Below are positions 6,793 to 9,556 of a stretch of 9,556 nt of DNA, piece after piece (within the stretch, counting starts at the first letter, position 1; each line of letters starts with the position of its first letter). The stretch is from CAXGUU01 sp964012875. GTDB lineage: Bacteria > Pseudomonadota > Gammaproteobacteria > Ga0077536. The notes below the pieces were generated by a model that was not told the origin of the DNA, did no database searches, and saw only the letters and a list, made by a program, of their open reading frames with translations. The position numbers were made by a program, and so were the translations under genes. The stretch is from the NCBI GenBank assembly GCA_964012875.1, contig CAXGUU010000122.1:1-9556 (forward strand), given 5' to 3'.

Positions 6793-7455
6793 TCAGGCGG
6801 TCTCCATTTCCGCAGGCGGGATAGCGGAAAGCAGAATACCGGTGCCACCGAGTCCGCAGTACCCGCCCGGGTTTTTCGCGAGATACTGCTGGTGGTAATC
6901 CTCGGCGAAATAGAACGCCGGCGCTTCGCAGATTTCGGTCGTTATTGCGCCTCGCCCTCGCTTATCCAGGTCGGCCTGGTATCCGCGCTTCACCAGTTCT
7001 GCGTCCCGCGACTGAGGCTCACCATAAGTATAGATACCTGATCGATACTGCGTTCCGACATCGTTACCCTGCCGCATGCCCTGAGTCGGATCGTGCGCTT
7101 CGAAGAAAACCTTGAGCAGATCCCGAAAGCTGATCGCGTTGGGGTCAAAGACGACCCGAACAACTTCGTTGTGCCCGGTTTGGCCGCTGCAAACTTCCTG
7201 GTAGGTGGGATTTGGCGTAAAGCCGGCGGCATAGCCTACCGCTGTGGAGAACACCCCCGGCAGTTGCCAGAAAGCTTTTTCAGCGCCCCAGAAACAGCCG
7301 AGCCCAAACATCGCCAGCGCGGTTGCGGGCGGATAAGGCGGTGCGAGTGGCGCGTCGAGCACAAAGTGTTGCGTTGCCACTGACATACTTTCGTCGCGGC
7401 CTGGAAGGGCCTCTTCAGGTCGCGGCATTTCAACTGATTTTCCGAGTCCAAACAT
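6793..7455 (-). CDS. msrA: Peptide methionine-(S)-S-oxide reductase MsrA
   Basis: Reduces the S-epimer of methionine sulfoxide in proteins and free amino acid; electrons normally come from thioredoxin. The 220-aa protein aligns along its whole length with E. coli MsrA (212 aa), including the N-terminal extension with ALPGR and VATQH, so the ATG at 7455 is right and the inner Met at 24 is not. The catalytic motif is GCFWGAE with C54. Other family blocks are GYAAGFTPNPTYQEVCSGQTGH, HDPTQGMRQGNDVGTQYRS and FAEDYHQQYLAKNPGGYCGLGG. Recycling C200 is present, but the second recycling Cys of E. coli (C206, in GVCL) is Leu208 here. There is no signal peptide, so it acts in the cytoplasm as annotated. 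It follows the thioredoxin-like gene by 19 bases with an A-rich leader (A9) and no Shine-Dalgarno, so the two are probably co-transcribed. Confidence 0.95.
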   Translation of the reverse strand: MFGLGKSVEMPRPEEALPGRDESMSVATQHFVLDAPLAPPYPPATALAMFGLGCFWGAEKAFWQLPGVFSTAVGYAAGFTPNPTYQEVCSGQTGHNEVVRVVFDPNAISFRDLLKVFFEAHDPTQGMRQGNDVGTQYRSGIYTYGEPQSRDAELVKRGYQADLDKRGRGAITTEICEAPAFYFAEDYHQQYLAKNPGGYCGLGGTGILLSAIPPAEMETA

Positions 7456-7474
7456 AGTTTTTTTTTCGCTGTGT

Positions 7475-8017
7475 TTACTTTTTTACGGGCAGCGCATTCG
7501 CCAGTGCTCGATTCAGCGCCAGACCTGCAGCAGTCGCCACTTCGGTCGGCGATTCGCCTCGCTTACGGGAATATACGACGCGGTGCTTACGATCGACAAC
7601 GTAAACTCCCGGCGTCCCCTGCAGGCCGTACTCCTCGGCCACCAGATCAGCCGCCAGTATCAATTCAAACGGCAGTGACTGTTGCCTGAAGTAAGCCTCC
7701 CCGTCGCTGTCCTCCCAGACGTTCAGCGCAAAAAAGGACACGCCCGCACCTGCGAACTGCTGGTAAAGCCGGGCCAGCTCAGGGTAAAGCGCTTTGCAGT
7801 AAGGACACCAGCTAGCCCAAAACAACAAAACCGACGGGGCGTGCGAATTCTCGCGGTAAAAATGGACCATACGACCCGAGGTACTGTCCAGTTGCCAATC
7901 AGGCGCCTGTACATCGGTAGCGTCAGCGTCCGGTGCGAGCACTGCAGCTGCCGACACCAGGAATCCAAGGCACAGACTTCTCCATCCTCGCAGCCAGCCC
8001 TCTGCTCTGACCATCAT
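7475..8017 (-). CDS. Periplasmic TlpA/ResA-like thiol-disulfide oxidoreductase
   Basis: A 180-aa thioredoxin-fold protein with the redox motif WCPYC (C71, C74) and the cis-proline loop GTPGVYVVD (P136). It begins with a basic, hydrophobic segment ending in PDADA-T (about residues 1-33), which reads as a Sec signal peptide or membrane anchor, so the domain should act in the periplasm. Such proteins reduce disulfides in cytochrome c maturation, in partner enzymes or on secreted methionine sulfoxide reductases. ATG codons occur in tandem at 8017 and 8014; GGGGA (8023-8027 on plus coordinates) lies 5 and 8 bases before them, so the second may be used as well. The gene ends in GTA AAA AAG TAA just before msrA. 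Its closest logical partner is msrA, yet that enzyme has no export signal, an unresolved mismatch of compartments. Confidence 0.9.
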   Translation of the reverse strand: MMVRAEGWLRGWRSLCLGFLVSAAAVLAPDADATDVQAPDWQLDSTSGRMVHFYRENSHAPSVLLFWASWCPYCKALYPELARLYQQFAGAGVSFFALNVWEDSDGEAYFRQQSLPFELILAADLVAEEYGLQGTPGVYVVDRKHRVVYSRKRGESPTEVATAAGLALNRALANALPVKK

Positions 8018-8093
8018 GCGTGTCCCCGCAACTGCTTTTGCCGCTACCCGTAATAGAGTCTAACATTGCATCCGGGTACGACGGTTACACGAT
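8018..8093. promoter_or_regulatory. Divergent promoter region, thioredoxin-msrA versus 78-aa gene
   Basis: Seventy-six bases separate two divergent genes and must hold both starts of transcription or be read through. A partial sigma70-like match toward plus is TTGCCG, a 15-base spacer and TCTAAC; the spacer is short. TACCCG (8045-8050) and CGGGTA (8073-8078) form a 6-base inverted repeat 22 bases apart that could be an operator for both directions. None of these is strong. Confidence 0.3.
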
Positions 8094-8330
8094 ATGAGCA
8101 AACGCATTGAGGTCTACTGCGATTCGTACGGAGTCTGGTACTGCGCAACGCGTGAGCAGCTGATCAATACCGGCATCGCCACCGTGGAAATGTTCCCGTC
8201 GTCGCGGGAAGCATGGCGCGGCAACGGACTCGATCGTGGCCCCAACGAGCCATTGTGGTCAGTGCAGAGAACGAGCAACGAACGCTTCAAGGTCATGTGG
8301 GGACTATGCGTCGAGCAGGAGCAGGAGTAA
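8094..8330 (+). CDS. Small protein of unknown function, 78 aa
   Basis: I do not recognise the family. The protein is soluble, with no signal peptide or membrane segment. It is rich in aromatic residues (VYCDSYGVWYC near the N-terminus, then further Trp near 42, 55 and 69) and has three Cys (9, 17, 72), two of them in a C-x7-C arrangement that is not a standard zinc or redox motif. It ends in an acidic EQEQE tail. The codon pattern, with mostly G or C in third positions, fits coding DNA. The ATG at 8094 has no good Shine-Dalgarno. It lies in the same reading frame as the downstream lolC, separated by a TAA and a TGA. Its neighbours suggest no function. Confidence 0.65.
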   Translation: MSKRIEVYCDSYGVWYCATREQLINTGIATVEMFPSSREAWRGNGLDRGPNEPLWSVQRTSNERFKVMWGLCVEQEQE

Positions 8331-8346
8331 GTCCGAATCGTTCGAC

Positions 8347-8372
8347 GCGGCAACCGCGCCGCAACTTTTCCC
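8347..8372 (+). terminator. Weak terminator-like hairpin after the 78-aa gene
   Basis: GCGGC and GCCGC form a 5-bp GC stem with a 6-base loop, followed by AACTTTTCCC. An alternative fold pairs CGCGG with CCGCG. The T-run is only four bases, so termination would be partial at best. Confidence 0.3.
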
Positions 8373-8381
8373 AATCGACAC

Positions 8382-8480
8382 ATGGCGAGTAAATTCCCCA
8401 GCCCCAGCCCCATGTCCTGCGATACCCTATGGTTGACCAGCGAAGCCGGGAGTGTCCAGCCGGCGCTGGAATTGCACTGA
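8382..8480 (+). other. Possible 32-codon ORF abutting lolC
   Basis: An ATG at 8382 opens a 32-codon frame (begins MASKFPSPSPMSCD) that ends in TGA immediately before the lolC ATG (TGAATG). About three quarters of its third codon positions are G or C, as in the real genes. There is no visible Shine-Dalgarno, and a second in-frame ATG lies at 8412 after three CCCC runs. It could be a small leader gene coupled to lolC translation, or simply untranslated leader. Confidence 0.2.
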
Positions 8481-9556
8481 ATGTATCAACCAGTCACGGT
8501 CTTCCTGGCGCTGCGCTCCGCCTTGTCGAGGCGACGTCTGCGTTTCGTCAGTATCGTTTCACTCGCGTCGATGCTGGGAATAGCGCTGAGCACAGCGGCG
8601 CTCGTGATCGTGATGTCGGTCATGAATGGATTCGAGCGGGAGGTCGCGCGCCACCTTCTGGGCGTCACCGGGCACGCAATCGTGGCCCATCCGAGCGGGC
8701 AAATCGCCGACCCCGGGACGATAGGCAGGAAAATTCTTTCACACCCGGCGGTCGCGGGAGTCACTACCTACGTGCGCGGTAACGCAATGGTCAGCCGCGG
8801 CAATCAGGTCCGTGGGGTCTTGGTCGAAGGCGTTCAGACGCAACACATCGCCACGGTCGTTGAGGTCGATGATTACATCGAGCCGGAGGCCCTCGCACGA
8901 CTTGCGCAAGACCCGGGCACTGTGATCATAGGGCAGACGTTCGCTAACGAACTCGACGTCGGGCACGGCGAACTTCTGAGCCTGGTGGTGCCAAATTACG
9001 GTCCGGACGGACGAGTTCAACGCCCGCGCTACCGCCAGTTCGAGATTGTCGGCGAAATGCGCACCGGCCTACATCAGTTCGACAGTCGCCTGTTGCTGAT
9101 TCGCCTCGACCAGGCGCAATCTTTATTCGGGTTGAACGATCGGGTGTCCGGGCTGCGCCTGCGCCTTCAGGACCCGCGGCAGGCGCCGCGCGTTGCCGTT
9201 GAAATCTCGAAGTCGCTGAATGATGAATTCCATGTCATCGACTGGACACACTATCAAAAAAATTTTTTTGTCGCCCTGCAATCGCAAAAGAGATTGTTGT
9301 TTGTAATCCTGATAATGGTCACGGCAGTCGCGGCCTTCAATATTGCGGCCAACATGATCATGGTTGTCGCGGAGAAAGGGCGTGATACCGCTATTCTACG
9401 AACGCTCGGTGCTTCAAGAAGCCAGGTGGTCCGCCTGTTCCTCATTCAGGGCATGCTTATCGGCTTGATCGGCACTGCTGCCGGGATCGCAATAGGAGTC
9501 CTTGGCACCAACTTCGCGACCGAAGTTGCACGACTTATTGAGCAAGTCGTCGGACT
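8481..9556 (+). CDS. lolC: Lipoprotein-releasing ABC transporter permease, LolC/LolE family (5' part)
   Basis: The permease of the LolCDE complex, which extracts outer-membrane lipoproteins from the inner membrane and passes them to LolA. The first 358 codons are present and the gene continues past the right edge; family members are about 400-415 aa. The N-terminus has the family pattern RSALSRRRLRFVSIVSLAS, then TM1 ending in the hallmark VMSVMNGFERE (about 44-54). A periplasmic domain covers about 55-270. The second hallmark VIDWTHYQKNFFVALQSQK leads into TM2 (about 273-298), followed by AEKGRDTAILRTLGAS, the cytoplasmic coupling segment that contacts the LolD ATPase, and TM3 (about 320-345). 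An in-frame TGA directly precedes the ATG at 8481, so this is the first possible start. GGA 10 bases upstream is a weak Shine-Dalgarno. The choice of LolC over LolE is by convention and cannot be decided here. Confidence 0.92.
   Translation, partial: MYQPVTVFLALRSALSRRRLRFVSIVSLASMLGIALSTAALVIVMSVMNGFEREVARHLLGVTGHAIVAHPSGQIADPGTIGRKILSHPAVAGVTTYVRGNAMVSRGNQVRGVLVEGVQTQHIATVVEVDDYIEPEALARLAQDPGTVIIGQTFANELDVGHGELLSLVVPNYGPDGRVQRPRYRQFEIVGEMRTGLHQFDSRLLLIRLDQAQSLFGLNDRVSGLRLRLQDPRQAPRVAVEISKSLNDEFHVIDWTHYQKNFFVALQSQKRLLFVILIMVTAVAAFNIAANMIMVVAEKGRDTAILRTLGASRSQVVRLFLIQGMLIGLIGTAAGIAIGVLGTNFATEVARLIEQVVG
9256..9269. repeat. A7T7 tract inside lolC
   Basis: Seven A followed by seven T make a perfect 14-base palindromic homopolymer tract within codons 259-263 (CAA AAA AAT TTT TTT). 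It encodes QKNFF in the conserved DWT-x-FF segment. Such a tract is prone to slippage, but the frame is intact in this sequence. Confidence 0.6.

Noticed and set aside
7236..7451. A -1 frameshift from the A AAA AAG at the thioredoxin 3' end
   Set aside because: Although A AAA AAG is a classical -1 slippery site, the -1 frame leads into a shadow frame across msrA, not MsrA itself; only the +1 (or one-base loss) direction makes sense.
8429..8782. Plus-strand 117-codon ORF overlapping the lolC start
   Set aside because: It is in a different frame from the LolC/LolE hallmark sequences, and its Arg/Gly-rich product looks like a shadow.

Overview
The window looks like an ordinary stretch of chromosome from a moderately GC-rich gammaproteobacterium. 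The evidence is a full-length tail-specific protease of the E. coli Prc type, an RNase D whose catalytic residues fall at the E. coli numbering, a Mug-type DNA glycosylase and a LolC/LolE-family lipoprotein-release permease. I cannot place it more precisely. I see no insertion sequence, phage gene, CRISPR array, tRNA or rRNA, and no gap between genes exceeds about 225 bases.

Layout from left to right. (1) The last codons of an FKBP-type prolyl isomerase, then a conserved-looking 92-residue protein of unknown function, both on plus. (2) rnd on minus, divergent from prc on plus across a gap of about 200 bases. (3) mug on minus, converging tail to tail on prc and divergent from a histone-deacetylase-like amidohydrolase on plus. 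(4) A leftward block on minus: a periplasmic TlpA-like thioredoxin, then msrA 19 bases later, then (after a 221-base structured spacer) an enoyl-CoA hydratase/isomerase-family gene that converges on the deacetylase gene. (5) On plus, a 78-residue unknown protein, a possible 32-codon ORF, and the start of lolC, which runs off the right edge and has no complete ORF inside the window.

Functionally the window mixes envelope proteostasis (FKBP isomerase, Prc, Lol permease), repair of oxidised or deaminated molecules (MsrA with a thioredoxin-like partner, Mug), RNA processing (RNase D) and acyl/acetyl chemistry (deacetylase-like enzyme, crotonase). Apart from the thioredoxin-msrA pair these are housekeeping neighbours, not a single pathway.

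I found no clear new system. The points most worth a second look are: the thioredoxin/msrA junction, where losing one A from an A6 run would join the two genes in frame into a protein resembling the first two domains of Neisseria PilB; the palindrome- and repeat-rich spacer between msrA and the crotonase gene; and a short ORF whose stop codon directly abuts the lolC start.
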